Shown: positions 1-8,984, numbered from the stretch's first letter. The stretch is DNA of 64,000 bases from Acholeplasmatales bacterium (GCA_017961685.1 JAGCWW010000082.1:62001-126000); one strand, 5' to 3'. Program-made: numbers and translations. The notes: generated by a model from the sequence alone, not told the origin.

Positions 1-166
1 CTTCTTCTAATAACTTAATACCTTTAGTAATTTCACCTTTTGTAATGTATAAAAGACCTAATTGATATTTTGAATTAACATTATCAATTGATTCTTCAAA
101 AGCTTTCATTGCTTCTTCAACTTTGTTTTCTTTTAATAACTTTAAACCTTCTTTATACTTGTCCAT
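1..166 (-). CDS. Partial TPR/Sel1-like repeat protein (N-terminus only)
   Basis: The gene starts at the ATG whose complement is at 164-166, behind a good AAGGAGAG ribosome site, and runs off the left edge of the window. The 55 visible residues are charged and helical, with a pattern of paired amphipathic helices (GLKLLKENKVEEAMKAFEE, then YQLGLLYITKGEITKGIKLL) typical of TPR or Sel1-like repeats. Such repeats usually mediate protein-protein contacts. The C-terminus and any other domain lie outside the window, so no function is assigned. Confidence 0.6.
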   Translation of the reverse strand, partial: MDKYKEGLKLLKENKVEEAMKAFEESIDNVNSKYQLGLLYITKGEITKGIKLLEE

Positions 167-283
167 ACTTACTCTCCTTTTTTTACTCTATCTAATTATT
201 ATTTTAACATTTTTACTTTCTATTTTCAATTACATTAATTATATTTTTATAATTAATAAATAATGGCATATTTAAGCCATTTA

Positions 284-316
284 TAAAAAATAAACGCACT
301 AATAATTTGTGCGTTT
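284..316 (-). terminator. Intrinsic terminator of the proBA-pepE operon
   Basis: AAACGCAC (292-299) pairs with GTGCGTTT (309-316). Read on the minus strand, the stem is followed by a run of six T. It overlaps the stop codon of the peptidase-E-like gene. Confidence 0.8.
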
Positions 317-980
317 AAAAGAGATTTTTTAGAATATTTATTTTATTATCATCATTTAAAACATTTAATACTTTATCCTCATAATAATAAATAGCCGCAT
401 TTTTTCTATCTAAAACAAAATCAATACTATCATCACTTATAAATAAAGCCGTATTATTTTCTAAAGCTATTCCAAAATTATTACCTAGTTCTTCCGAAAA
501 CATTTCTTTACCTGGTTCATTATAATGAGGACAAATGTATGGTTTAAAATAACCTATACCATCAAGTAATTTAAAGTTATATGCATTGAAGTTATCTGAA
601 TATGAATAAGTATCTGAATAAAACTTAGAAAACCAAAATATTGCCCCTGCAGAAACACCACAGATAATTTTCTTATCTAAATTTTCAATTAGCTTTTTTG
701 TAATACCTTCTTTATCAAAACGTTTAATCATGTTTTCGGTATTACCTCCACCAATATAAATTATATCAGCACTATCAATATCAGTTAGTTTTTCATATAT
801 CTTTAAATCAACATCAAACTCATTAAAAGTATCGATAATATCACTTAAATTCTTATCACTAACATGAATGTATAAAAGGCTAGGTTTAGCCTTTTTTGAA
901 AGATCTATTATTTTTTTATGTATTAGTTTATTTTCATGGTTATGAAAGTTACAACCACCTATTAAAACTAACGATTTCAT
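315..980 (-). CDS. Peptidase E-like (S51 family) class I glutamine-amidotransferase fold protein
   Basis: This 221-residue protein has the S51 signature: a glycine-rich IGGGN turn at residues 76-80 and the nucleophile elbow GVSAGAIFW with Ser110. S51 enzymes include aspartyl dipeptidase PepE and cyanophycinase. The length fits PepE (about 230) better than cyanophycinase. No signal peptide is seen, so it is probably cytoplasmic. Its start codon overlaps the proA stop by 4 bp (ATGA), so it is the last gene of a proB-proA-pepE operon. A role in recycling dipeptides is inferred from the family only. Confidence 0.8.
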   Translation of the reverse strand: MKSLVLIGGCNFHNHENKLIHKKIIDLSKKAKPSLLYIHVSDKNLSDIIDTFNEFDVDLKIYEKLTDIDSADIIYIGGGNTENMIKRFDKEGITKKLIENLDKKIICGVSAGAIFWFSKFYSDTYSYSDNFNAYNFKLLDGIGYFKPYICPHYNEPGKEMFSEELGNNFGIALENNTALFISDDSIDFVLDRKNAAIYYYEDKVLNVLNDDNKINILKNLF

Positions 981-2197
981 CTTATTTCTCCATGACCATA
1001 AATCTTATATTTATAAGTAGTCATTTCTTTTAGAGCCATTGGCCCTCTAGCATGTAGCTTTTGTGTAGAAATACCTAGTTCAGCACCCATACCGAAGCAT
1101 CCACCATCACTAAATCTAGTTGAAGCATTAACATATACACAAGCACTATCAATTGTATTTAAGAACTTTTCAATATTTGCTTCATTCTTACTAATAATAG
1201 CATCAGAATGATGTGTGCCATATTTTTCAATATGAGAGATTGCTTCATCTAAATTATCAACTACTTTTAAGTCTAAGAATAAGCCATCATATTCATTACC
1301 ATAATCTTTAATTAAATTACAATCAATTACTTCTTTAACTGTTTCATCACCGTTTAATACTACTTTATCTTTAAACATATCCTTAATACCAGTTAAAACT
1401 GTATCTTTAACTTTACTATTAACTAAAATACATTCAACGGCATTACATACAGCAGGATTACTTAATTTAGCATTTTCGATGATTTTTAAAGCCATATTAA
1501 TATCAGCTGATTCATCTACATAAATATGACACACTCCAGCACCAGTTTCAATATAAGGTACTTTAGTATTTTCTGTAACATAATTAATTAAACCTTTACT
1601 ACCTCTAGGCACTACTAAATCAATATAACCTCTTAAAGTGATTAATTTTTGTACTACTTCTCTAGAATTATCACCAATAAGTTGTACTGATTTTGGATCA
1701 ATATAATCTTTAATTGCATTTTGAATAATATCAACTAACTTTTTGTTAGTTACAAATGCTTCTTTACCACCTTTTAAAAGACAAGCATTTCCACTTTTAA
1801 TACATAAAGTAGCAATATCAACACTTACATTTGGTCTAGATTCATAAACTACTCCTATTACTCCTAGTGGAACACTTATTTTTTGAATTCTTATACCACT
1901 AGCTGCAGTATAGTCAGCTAAGATGTTACCAATTGGATCATCTAGCTTTACTACATTAACAATATCTTTAGCAATACTAATTATTTTTTCTTTAGTTAAT
2001 TCTAGGCGTTTAACCATTACTTCTGGTATGTCTTTAGCATTTGCTAAATCTATTTTATTTGCTTCTAAGATTCCATCAATATTATCAAGTAATGCTTCAC
2101 TCATAGCAAGTAACGCATTATTTCTTGTTTCTGTATCTTTTAATTTTAAAGAATTAGCAGCAGTTCTTGCATCTAATACTTGTTCCATAAAATCCAT
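977..2197 (-). CDS. proA: Gamma-glutamyl phosphate reductase
   Basis: ProA reduces gamma-glutamyl phosphate to glutamate-5-semialdehyde with NADPH, the second step of proline synthesis. The 406 residues match the family length (about 415) and carry its landmarks: YESRPNVSVD and KGGKEA in the cofactor region, the catalytic-cysteine segment SNPAVCNAVECIL, and the C-terminal RFSDGGCFGMGAELGIST. The start is supported by GAGGAGGAATAATT directly upstream. The gene lies 2 bp after proB and overlaps the next gene by 4 bp. It ends in TGA, which shows that TGA is a stop in this organism. Confidence 0.97.
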   Translation of the reverse strand: MDFMEQVLDARTAANSLKLKDTETRNNALLAMSEALLDNIDGILEANKIDLANAKDIPEVMVKRLELTKEKIISIAKDIVNVVKLDDPIGNILADYTAASGIRIQKISVPLGVIGVVYESRPNVSVDIATLCIKSGNACLLKGGKEAFVTNKKLVDIIQNAIKDYIDPKSVQLIGDNSREVVQKLITLRGYIDLVVPRGSKGLINYVTENTKVPYIETGAGVCHIYVDESADINMALKIIENAKLSNPAVCNAVECILVNSKVKDTVLTGIKDMFKDKVVLNGDETVKEVIDCNLIKDYGNEYDGLFLDLKVVDNLDEAISHIEKYGTHHSDAIISKNEANIEKFLNTIDSACVYVNASTRFSDGGCFGMGAELGISTQKLHARGPMALKEMTTYKYKIYGHGEIR

Positions 2198-2199
2198 AA

Positions 2200-3291
2200 T
2201 TATTCCTCCTCAAGTAGAACGATATTATTAGCATGAATAATAATGTTCTTTTCATTTTCACCTAATATTTTTTTAACATCAGCTAAAGTTTTACCTTTAA
2301 TCTTATCTGTTTCTTCACTATTATAATTAATGATTCCTTTAGCAATCATTTCTTTACCATTACATATACCTACTACATCATTTGAGTCAAAGATTCCTTT
2401 AACTCCAGTTATACCTACTGATAATAATGACTTTCTATCACATAATGCCTTCTTTGCGCCATTATCTATATATACATAACCTTTCGGGTTAGTCTTATAT
2501 AATACCCAGTGGCTCTTGGCATTCATCTTATGTTCACTAGCCTTAAATAGTGTTCCATCAAATTCATTAAAGACATTATAAAGTCTACTTATTTTAGTGT
2601 TATTCATAATTAACATATCAACACCTGAAGTTGTTGCAATCTTTGCGGCTTTGATTTTTGTAATCATACCACCAGTACCAAAATCAGTACTTGAATCAGT
2701 TGCCATATTGATTATTGATTTATCAATTACTTTAACTTCTTTAATTAATTTTGCATCATTATAAATTTTTGGATTCTTATCAAATAAACCATCAATATCA
2801 GATATTAAAACTAATAGCTTTGCTTCTACCATTCCTGAAATAAGTGCAGATAATGTATCATTATCTCCAACCTTTATTTCATCAACAGCTAAAGCATCAT
2901 TTTCATTAATGATTGGTATAACATCAAAATCAATTAAAGTATTGATTGTTGTTTCTAAATTTAATACTCTTTTTCTTACATCAAAGTCATCATGATTTAA
3001 TAATATTTGGGCACATTTTAAATTAAATTTAGAAAATATTTCTTCATAAACATGCATTAAATCAGCTTGACCAATTGCGGCTAGAGCTTGTTTTTCAGCG
3101 ATAGTTTGCGGCTTAATTTTTAAAATACTTCTTCCAACCGCAATAGCACCACTCGATACTAGGATCGGCATAATATTATCTTTCTTAAGTTTACTAATTT
3201 GTTCAACCAAACCAGTAACTTTATTTATATCTAATTCGCCAGATTCATTTACTAATGATGATGAACCTATTTTAATTACAATACGTTTCAT
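2200..3291 (-). CDS. proB: Glutamate 5-kinase
   Basis: ProB phosphorylates glutamate to start proline synthesis. The N-terminal two thirds is an amino-acid-kinase fold (IKIGSSSL at the start, VSSGAIAVG, then NENDALAVDEIKVGDNDTLSA around residues 130-155). The last ~80 residues resemble a PUA domain. I start the gene at the ATG at 3291 because AAAGGCGTG lies at the right distance; an in-frame TTG 18 bp upstream would place that ribosome site inside the gene. It is the first gene of the proB-proA-pepE operon. Confidence 0.96.
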   Translation of the reverse strand: MKRIVIKIGSSSLVNESGELDINKVTGLVEQISKLKKDNIMPILVSSGAIAVGRSILKIKPQTIAEKQALAAIGQADLMHVYEEIFSKFNLKCAQILLNHDDFDVRKRVLNLETTINTLIDFDVIPIINENDALAVDEIKVGDNDTLSALISGMVEAKLLVLISDIDGLFDKNPKIYNDAKLIKEVKVIDKSIINMATDSSTDFGTGGMITKIKAAKIATTSGVDMLIMNNTKISRLYNVFNEFDGTLFKASEHKMNAKSHWVLYKTNPKGYVYIDNGAKKALCDRKSLLSVGITGVKGIFDSNDVVGICNGKEMIAKGIINYNSEETDKIKGKTLADVKKILGENEKNIIIHANNIVLLEEE

Positions 3292-3314
3292 ATAAATCAC
3301 GCCTTTCAAAGAAT

Positions 3315-3323
3315 ATTATACCA
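3315..3323 (-). promoter_or_regulatory. Extended -10 element of the proB promoter
   Basis: On the minus strand TGGTATAAT gives a perfect -10 with the extended TGn element, about 25 bp before the proB start codon. The -35 region (TTATGA, 18 bp upstream) is weak. Confidence 0.6.
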
Positions 3324-3381
3324 TAGTTATATTTATAATCATAATGCGAAATAAAAAAAATGCAATATATTTCCTTCTTAC

Positions 3382-3410
3382 TTGATATAAATATATCAAT
3401 TTGATATAAT
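3382..3410 (+). promoter_or_regulatory. Promoter of the aldose epimerase gene with an overlapping palindrome
   Basis: TTGATA (3382-3387), a 17 bp spacer and TATAAT (3405-3410) form a strong sigma-A promoter. A perfect 18 bp inverted repeat, TTGATATA-AA-TATATCAA (3382-3399), covers the -35 box and half the spacer. This is where a repressor would bind. Confidence 0.8.
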
Positions 3411-3443
3411 AAAAGTGTATTTTTGTTAATAGAGGGTGAATAT

Positions 3444-4484
3444 ATGGGAACAAAGATAAATCAATTTAGAGTTAATTCAAAAGATTACACAGAAATCGTT
3501 GTTGAAGATGATGGTTTTATTGTAACATTATGTGATTTAGGAGCTTCTATTAGAGATATTGTTTTTAATGGAAAACATATGGTTGCTTCACCTAAATCAT
3601 TTGAAGAATTTATCACTAATGGTTCTTATTATGGTAGAACTATTGGTAGAACAGCAGGAAGAATCGCAAATGGTCGTTTTACATTAAATAAGCAAACATA
3701 TCAATTAAAGCTAAACGCTGATAATATGCATAATATGCATGGTGGACTTGACGGTCTAGCATTTAAGAGATGGGATTATAGCGTTGATGAAGAGGTTGAT
3801 AGAATAAAGGTAAGATTTACTTACTATATGCCACCAATGGATGATGGATTCCCTGGAGGCTTAAGTGTTAAAGTAACTTATACTATCTATAACAACAAGA
3901 TTAGAATTGATTATACTGGTACTACTACTGAAGATACTTTATTAAATCTATCAAATCATACATACTTTAACATTTCAGGAAATCTAGAACATGGAGTATG
4001 CGATCAAGTATTAACAATTAATGCGAATAAATATGGTAAGCCAGATTTCACAAAGATTATTGAAAATATTATTCCTATTACTCCAGGTAATCCATTTGAT
4101 TTTACTAAGCCTAGAAAAATAGGTGCTAAAATCAATGATCCAAAGGTTTATCAAATAACTAATGGTTATGATCACTGTTATGTTTTAAATGAACGTGGTT
4201 TAAGTAATAGAGCAGCATTATTAGTTGATAAAGAAGCTAACACAAAGATGAGTGTATTTACAACTTATCCAGCATTAGTAATTTATACATGTAACTATAC
4301 TGATGAATTAGTAAGTGTAGGAACAGATAAAAAAATAATGCCAAGAGATGCAATCTGCTTTGAAGCACAATATGTACCTAATGGCATAAATATGAGTAAG
4401 ATTGATAAAAATGAAATGGGAATCTTAAGAAAGAAAGATTCTTACTTAGAAACAATCATTTATCAATTTGAAAGAATTAATTAA
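3444..4484 (+). CDS. galM: Aldose 1-epimerase (galactose mutarotase)
   Basis: The enzyme interconverts alpha and beta anomers of hexoses such as galactose. The 346-residue product has family motifs: GRTIGRTAGRIANG, MHGGLDGLAFKRW with the HMHGG histidine, the NLSNHTYFN histidine and YDHCYVL near the C-terminus, plus the late glutamate in CFEAQYVPNG. I chose the ATG at 3444 because GAGGGTGAATAT precedes it; an in-frame TTG at 3423 has no ribosome site. It is a single-gene unit with its own promoter and terminator, so the sugar it serves cannot be read from context. Confidence 0.93.
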   Translation: MGTKINQFRVNSKDYTEIVVEDDGFIVTLCDLGASIRDIVFNGKHMVASPKSFEEFITNGSYYGRTIGRTAGRIANGRFTLNKQTYQLKLNADNMHNMHGGLDGLAFKRWDYSVDEEVDRIKVRFTYYMPPMDDGFPGGLSVKVTYTIYNNKIRIDYTGTTTEDTLLNLSNHTYFNISGNLEHGVCDQVLTINANKYGKPDFTKIIENIIPITPGNPFDFTKPRKIGAKINDPKVYQITNGYDHCYVLNERGLSNRAALLVDKEANTKMSVFTTYPALVIYTCNYTDELVSVGTDKKIMPRDAICFEAQYVPNGINMSKIDKNEMGILRKKDSYLETIIYQFERIN

Positions 4485-4493
4485 AACAAAAAA

Positions 4494-4520
4494 TCCAGCA
4501 TAATCTGCTGGACTTTTTTT
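4494..4520 (+). terminator. Terminator of galM
   Basis: TCCAGCA and TGCTGGA form a 7 bp stem around the loop TAATC, followed by CTTTTTTT. Confidence 0.9.
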
Positions 4521-4527
4521 ATACCCA

Positions 4528-4616
4528 AAAAAAAGATTCTTGTAAACCAAGAATCAGCGTTGAGATTCATACTTGATGTTCTATACATATAATGTAGACT
4601 CGATGAACAACAACAC
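4528..4616 (-). ncRNA. Candidate small RNA of about 89 nt with its own promoter and terminator
   Basis: A strong minus-strand promoter (4622-4649) fires into a stretch with no convincing open reading frame. It ends at a hairpin, GATTCTTG/CAAGAATC (4535-4555), followed by eight T on the minus strand. The body contains a possible internal stem TCTACA/TGTA-AGA. The RNA lies between galM and the cation-efflux gene and converges on the galM terminator. I do not recognise its family. The ends are inferred from promoter and terminator positions. Confidence 0.6.
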
Positions 4617-4621
4617 TTATT

Positions 4622-4649
4622 ATTATATCCATATGCCCTATTTAGTCAA
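4622..4649 (-). promoter_or_regulatory. Promoter of the candidate small RNA
   Basis: On the minus strand TTGACT (4644-4649), a 16 bp spacer and TATAAT (4622-4627). Transcription should start near 4615. Confidence 0.75.
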
Positions 4650-4668
4650 TATGTTTTTTTTATAAAAG

Positions 4669-4701
4669 CGTATTCATAAAAAAATAAAAACGTATTCATA
4701 A
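4669..4701. repeat. Direct repeat of CGTATTCATAA, 22 bp apart
   Basis: Two copies (4669-4679 and 4691-4701) lie exactly 22 bp apart, two helical turns, between the divergent promoters of the small RNA and the cation-efflux gene. This is compatible with a regulator site, but chance is possible in such AT-rich DNA. Confidence 0.4.
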
Positions 4702-4737
4702 TTAAAGATATTATAAATATCTTTTTTTACATATTAA

Positions 4738-4766
4738 TTGACTTTATTTATATAACATTTTATAAT
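4738..4766 (+). promoter_or_regulatory. Promoter of the cation diffusion facilitator gene
   Basis: TTGACT (4738-4743), a 17 bp spacer and TATAAT (4761-4766), close to consensus. An AT-rich hairpin with a T run (AAAGATA/TATCTTT, 4704-4728) lies just upstream. Confidence 0.8.
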
Positions 4767-4793
4767 TAGTTTTATAAATGTAAGGTGATAAAT

Positions 4794-5960
4794 ATGATTA
4801 TAGAAAAAATATTCATAAAAGATCATAATAACCTAACGGATGAAAAGGTAAGGACAAAACACGGTATTTTAGCCGGTATTTTTGGTGTTATAACAAATAT
4901 TTTGCTTTTTACTATAAAAGTAATATTTGGTATTCTATCTGCATCTATTTCAATTATAGCTGATGCGATAAATAACTTATCAGATTCTGCATCTTGTATT
5001 TTAACTATTTTTAGTTTTAAAATATCATCTAAACCACCAGATGAAAAACACCCTTATGGGCATGAACGTATAGAATATATTATTAGCTTATTAATTGCGG
5101 TGATTATTTTACTTATTGGTGGATCATTCTTTATTGAATCTATTAAATTATCCATAGATAAGGTTGATGTTAAATTTGAAATAATCACAATAATTATTTT
5201 AGTTATTTCAATCGTAATAAAGCTTTATCAAGCCCTTTTTTACTATAACATTGGTAAAAAAATTAAGTCACCTGTACTAATCGCTTCCTTTAGAGACTCA
5301 ATAAGTGATGTATTAGTTACTACTACTGTTTTAGTTTCAACAATCATTTATTTATGTGCACATGTAAATATAGATACTTATATAGGTATATTAGTATCAA
5401 TCTTCATTATTTATAATGGAATTAAAACAATTGTTGAATCATCTAACCTTTTAATTGGCGAGCTTCCAAATAAAGAATTTGTTAATGATTTTATTAATGC
5501 TTGTACTAAAGATGAACATATTAAAGGATATCATGATTTAGTATTCCATATGTATGGGCAAAATAAATTATACGCCACAATTCATCTTGAATTTGATTAT
5601 AGAGATAATATCTTACATATTCATGATATAGTAGATAATATTGAAAAAGAAATATATAGGGATTTTAAAACAGAATTAGTTGTTCATATGGATCCAGTTA
5701 TCCTAGATGATGAGGAATTAAATAACTACAAGAGAATTGTAACTAATCTAATTCAAGGATTATATAGTGAAGTTACATTACATGATTTTAGATTAGTTAG
5801 GGTTAATAATGAAAAGAAATTATTCTTTGACTGTGCTATGCCAGTAACTTTAAAGAGTAAATATTATGATATTAAAAAAGATATGGAAAATAGAGTATGT
5901 GATACTATTAAAGGAATAGAATGTCACATAACAGTTGACACAATCTTTAATTATGAATAA
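4794..5960 (+). CDS. Cation diffusion facilitator (CDF) family metal efflux transporter
   Basis: CDF proteins export divalent metals (Zn, Fe, Mn, Co) in exchange for protons. The 388-residue protein has the expected six membrane helices in about the first 215 residues. The metal-site motif ADAINNLSDS lies in helix 2 and HPYGHERIEYI follows it. A cytoplasmic C-terminal domain (HDLVFHMYG, HLEFD, VHMDP) is followed by an extra segment of about 80 residues that repeats the same fold type, making it longer than the usual ~300. The ATG at 4794 is preferred over an upstream GTG because TAAGGTGAT serves as its ribosome site. The transported metal cannot be told from sequence. It sits next to the copper operon but is transcribed separately. 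Confidence 0.9.
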   Translation: MIIEKIFIKDHNNLTDEKVRTKHGILAGIFGVITNILLFTIKVIFGILSASISIIADAINNLSDSASCILTIFSFKISSKPPDEKHPYGHERIEYIISLLIAVIILLIGGSFFIESIKLSIDKVDVKFEIITIIILVISIVIKLYQALFYYNIGKKIKSPVLIASFRDSISDVLVTTTVLVSTIIYLCAHVNIDTYIGILVSIFIIYNGIKTIVESSNLLIGELPNKEFVNDFINACTKDEHIKGYHDLVFHMYGQNKLYATIHLEFDYRDNILHIHDIVDNIEKEIYRDFKTELVVHMDPVILDDEELNNYKRIVTNLIQGLYSEVTLHDFRLVRVNNEKKLFFDCAMPVTLKSKYYDIKKDMENRVCDTIKGIECHITVDTIFNYE

Positions 5961-5990
5961 AAGGGCTAGATTTAGCCCTTTATTTATTCT
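5961..5990. terminator. Bidirectional terminator between the CDF gene and a convergent gene
   Basis: AAGGGCTA and TAGCCCTT pair around a short loop, with T-rich flanks on both strands. It overlaps both stop codons. Confidence 0.8.
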
Positions 5991-6519
5991 CTAAAATATA
6001 TTCTAATACATCACAAAAACCATTTGCGCTATTGTTATATGTATTAAATATACTATCATTTATATTACATTCTTTATTCAAAAATTGGAAACGGAATTTC
6101 TTATTCTTACAGAATACATCTAATGTAATATTACTTACCTTTTTACCATTAAATTCTCTAACAACATTTTTCATACTACTTCTAACTACATATTCACCAT
6201 TATAAGTTAATACATAATCTTCTAATGATGGAAAAGAAAAGATATTACATTCTTTTGGGTTATCAATAATTATAACCCATTTATTTTTTTCTTTATCCGC
6301 ATATATATGATAACCTAAGTTAAAGTCATTAGATTTAATATCTTGATTTAATTTTAATTTCTTTAAGCTATTATGTGTTCCAACAGTTTTATCGTTTTTA
6401 ATTTTCTTATATCTAATAATACCAATTATTAAATTAATTCCAACAAATAAAGCACAGAATACGATTAAACATATTTGAACATATAATAATACGCCATCAT
6501 CTGATTCTTCATAGAACAT
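5980..6519 (-). CDS. Uncharacterised single-pass membrane protein
   Basis: I do not recognise this 179-residue protein. It has one membrane segment near the N-terminus (VQICLIVFCALFVGINLIIG), a basic stretch RYKKIKNDK after it (suggesting N-out, C-in topology) and a C-terminal domain of alternating beta-like segments (KWVIIIDNPKECNIFSF, YVLTYNGEYVVRS, ITLDVFCKNKKFRFQFL). The ATG at 6519 is preferred to an upstream GTG; the ribosome site is weak. It is a single gene between two metal-transport loci. Confidence 0.6.
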   Translation of the reverse strand: MFYEESDDGVLLYVQICLIVFCALFVGINLIIGIIRYKKIKNDKTVGTHNSLKKLKLNQDIKSNDFNLGYHIYADKEKNKWVIIIDNPKECNIFSFPSLEDYVLTYNGEYVVRSSMKNVVREFNGKKVSNITLDVFCKNKKFRFQFLNKECNINDSIFNTYNNSANGFCDVLEYILENK

Positions 6520-6621
6520 TTTAATCACTACTTTCTATTAAATATATATCCATATATATTTTATCGTTTAATTTTACAAATTACAATTAAATTGTTATAA
6601 TTTTTCATAGAGGATAGTACT

Positions 6622-8793
6622 ATGAATAAAATAATATTAAAAATTGGAGGCATGACTTGTACTTCTTGTTCTAATTCATTAGAGAAACATTTAAATAAAC
6701 AAGAAGGTATAATAAATGCTAATGTAAATTTAATATTAGAGGAAGCTTATATAGAATATGAAGATAACATAACTTTAGATGATTTAAATAGATATGTTAA
6801 TAAATCTGGTTTTAAATCTTTAGGTATAAGTAAAAATACAAAAGAAAAAACAGGATTTATTCCATTAATTATATTTAGTTGTCTAGCAGTTATATTACTT
6901 ACATTTTCTATTCTTTTTATGATTGCTTTTAAAAAGGAAGATTATCCTGAATTCTTCTTAATAACAAGCCTAGTATTAATAATTCCTTTTTTAATATATG
7001 GAATAGATATATTCAAATCAGGAATTAAAGGATTTATACATCTACATCCAAATATGAATAGTTTGGTTACTCTTGGTGTATTTACATCTTTTATTTATAG
7101 TTTTATCGAAATGATTTTAATATTTAATGGTGATACTTCATATTTAAAATCCATTTATTTTGAATCATGTGCTATAGTAATATATTTTATTAAATTAGGT
7201 AGATTTATAGATCATAAAGGCAAAGTAAAAACAAAAAAAGCAATTACTTCTTTAATGGAAATAACGCCTCCTAAAGCCATTTTACTAAAGGATGGTAAAG
7301 AAATTGAAATAGATATTGATGAAGTTAATAAGGATGATTTATTAGTATTAAAGCCTGGTATGAAGGCATCAAGTGATGGAATAGTTATAAGTGGAGCGGC
7401 TCACTTTGATGAAGCATTCTTAACTGGGGAGGCTGTAAGTAAGAAAAAAGAGAAAGATTCTAACATTATAGCTGGATCTATTAACTTAGATGGTTATATT
7501 ACTTATAAAGCAATTAAAACTGGTAGAGATTCTACTATTAGTGAAATAGTTAATTTAGTTAAAGAAGCTGCAAATTCAAAAGCTAAAATATCAAAACTTG
7601 CAGATAGAATAAGTTTAATATTTGTGCCAATGATTATTTTAATAGCTCTTCTATCATTTATAATATTCTTTATAGTAACAAAGAATTTTAATACAGCTAT
7701 TATTAAATTTACTACAATACTTGTTATTGCTTGTCCTTGTGCACTAGGTTTAGCTACCCCACTTGCTTTAGTTGTAGCGCACGGCTTATGTGCAAGTAAT
7801 GGAATATTAGTTAAAAATAGTAGTGTTTTAGAAGATGTTAATAGTATTGATACTCTAGTTTTTGATAAAACTGGAACTTTAACAATTGGCCATTTTTCAA
7901 TAACAAAACTATTTAATCACTCAAATTATAGTGATAGTGAATTATTAAATATCATATCTAATATAGAAGCTAAATCAACGCATCCAATTAGTAAAGCATT
8001 TAATATAAAAAAAGAATTAGAAATTAGTGATTTTAAAACAATTGAAGGTGTTGGAATTAGCGCTAAAATTAATGATAAAACTTATATATTAGGATCTAAA
8101 AAAGTATTAACAAATTATAATTTAGAATATAGTTATAATGATGAAATTAATGAATTAATAAATAGTTCTTCTACTATTATTTATATAGTTGAAAAAAGCG
8201 TAGTTATCGGATTAATCGGTGTTAATGATACTATTAAGGATAATGCAGTTGATGTAATTAATCACTTAAAAGAAATGAATAAAGAATTAATATTACTTAC
8301 TGGTGATAATTCTTCTAGTGCTAAAAAAGTTGGTAATTTATTAAGTATTGATAATGTAATTAGTGAAGTTTATCCAAAAGATAAAAAAATAGTTATATCT
8401 AATCTTATGAATGATAATAAGAAAGTCATGATGATAGGGGACGGTATAAATGATGCGCCTAGCTTAGTTAGCGCAAATGTAGGTGTATCAATTAATAAAG
8501 ATTGTAATATTGCTAGTGATTCATCTGATATTATTTTAATAAATGATAATTTAGAATCAGTTATAAATATCTTTACTATTTCTAAATATACATTTAAGAT
8601 TATAAAAGAGAATTTATTCTGGGCGTTCTTCTACAATTTATTAATGATACCTATTGCACTAGGTGCATTAGAATTTGCAGGAGTTTATATGAATCCTATG
8701 TGGGCTAGTTTAGCTATGATGATATCAAGTATAACAGTAACAATTAATTCACTAAGAATAAGGAGGGTTAATTTATGGAAAAGAAAATCTTAA
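6622..8793 (+). CDS. copA: Copper-exporting P1B-type ATPase
   Basis: This ATP-driven pump moves Cu(I) out of the cytosol. One heavy-metal-binding domain at residues 1-66 has GMTCTSC (Cys13, Cys16). Eight predicted membrane helices include the transport motif CPC near residue 370. The actuator motif is FLTGEA, the phosphorylation site is DKTGTLT (Asp415), the nucleotide-binding motif is THPIS and the hinge is GDGINDAP near residue 607. At 723 residues it has the usual length for a one-HMA CopA. AGAGGAT precedes the start. The 3' end overlaps the copper chaperone gene by 19 bp, so expression is coupled. No CsoR or CopY repressor gene is in view. Confidence 0.96.
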   Translation: MNKIILKIGGMTCTSCSNSLEKHLNKQEGIINANVNLILEEAYIEYEDNITLDDLNRYVNKSGFKSLGISKNTKEKTGFIPLIIFSCLAVILLTFSILFMIAFKKEDYPEFFLITSLVLIIPFLIYGIDIFKSGIKGFIHLHPNMNSLVTLGVFTSFIYSFIEMILIFNGDTSYLKSIYFESCAIVIYFIKLGRFIDHKGKVKTKKAITSLMEITPPKAILLKDGKEIEIDIDEVNKDDLLVLKPGMKASSDGIVISGAAHFDEAFLTGEAVSKKKEKDSNIIAGSINLDGYITYKAIKTGRDSTISEIVNLVKEAANSKAKISKLADRISLIFVPMIILIALLSFIIFFIVTKNFNTAIIKFTTILVIACPCALGLATPLALVVAHGLCASNGILVKNSSVLEDVNSIDTLVFDKTGTLTIGHFSITKLFNHSNYSDSELLNIISNIEAKSTHPISKAFNIKKELEISDFKTIEGVGISAKINDKTYILGSKKVLTNYNLEYSYNDEINELINSSSTIIYIVEKSVVIGLIGVNDTIKDNAVDVINHLKEMNKELILLTGDNSSSAKKVGNLLSIDNVISEVYPKDKKIVISNLMNDNKKVMMIGDGINDAPSLVSANVGVSINKDCNIASDSSDIILINDNLESVINIFTISKYTFKIIKENLFWAFFYNLLMIPIALGALEFAGVYMNPMWASLAMMISSITVTINSLRIRRVNLWKRKS

Positions 8794-8984
8794 TTGAAGG
8801 AATGAAATGTAGTGGTTGTGCTAATAGAGTTAACAATGCTTTAAAGAGTATTAAAGGTATTAAAAAAATAGATGTAAATCTAGAAAATAAATGTGCAAAT
8901 ATTACATATAAAAAAGATATTACTAATGAAGAATTAACTAAAGCAATTGAAGATTTAGGTTTTAAGGTAGTAGGTATAGAATAA
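8775..8984 (+). CDS. copZ: Copper chaperone (single HMA domain)
   Basis: CopZ carries Cu(I) to CopA. The 69-residue protein is one HMA domain: beta strand KKILIEGM, metal loop GMKCSGCANRV (two Cys), then helix-beta-beta-helix-beta ending in ELTKAIEDLGFKVVGI. AAGGAGGG lies inside the end of copA, so the two genes are translationally coupled. Confidence 0.93.
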   Translation: MEKKILIEGMKCSGCANRVNNALKSIKGIKKIDVNLENKCANITYKKDITNEELTKAIEDLGFKVVGIE

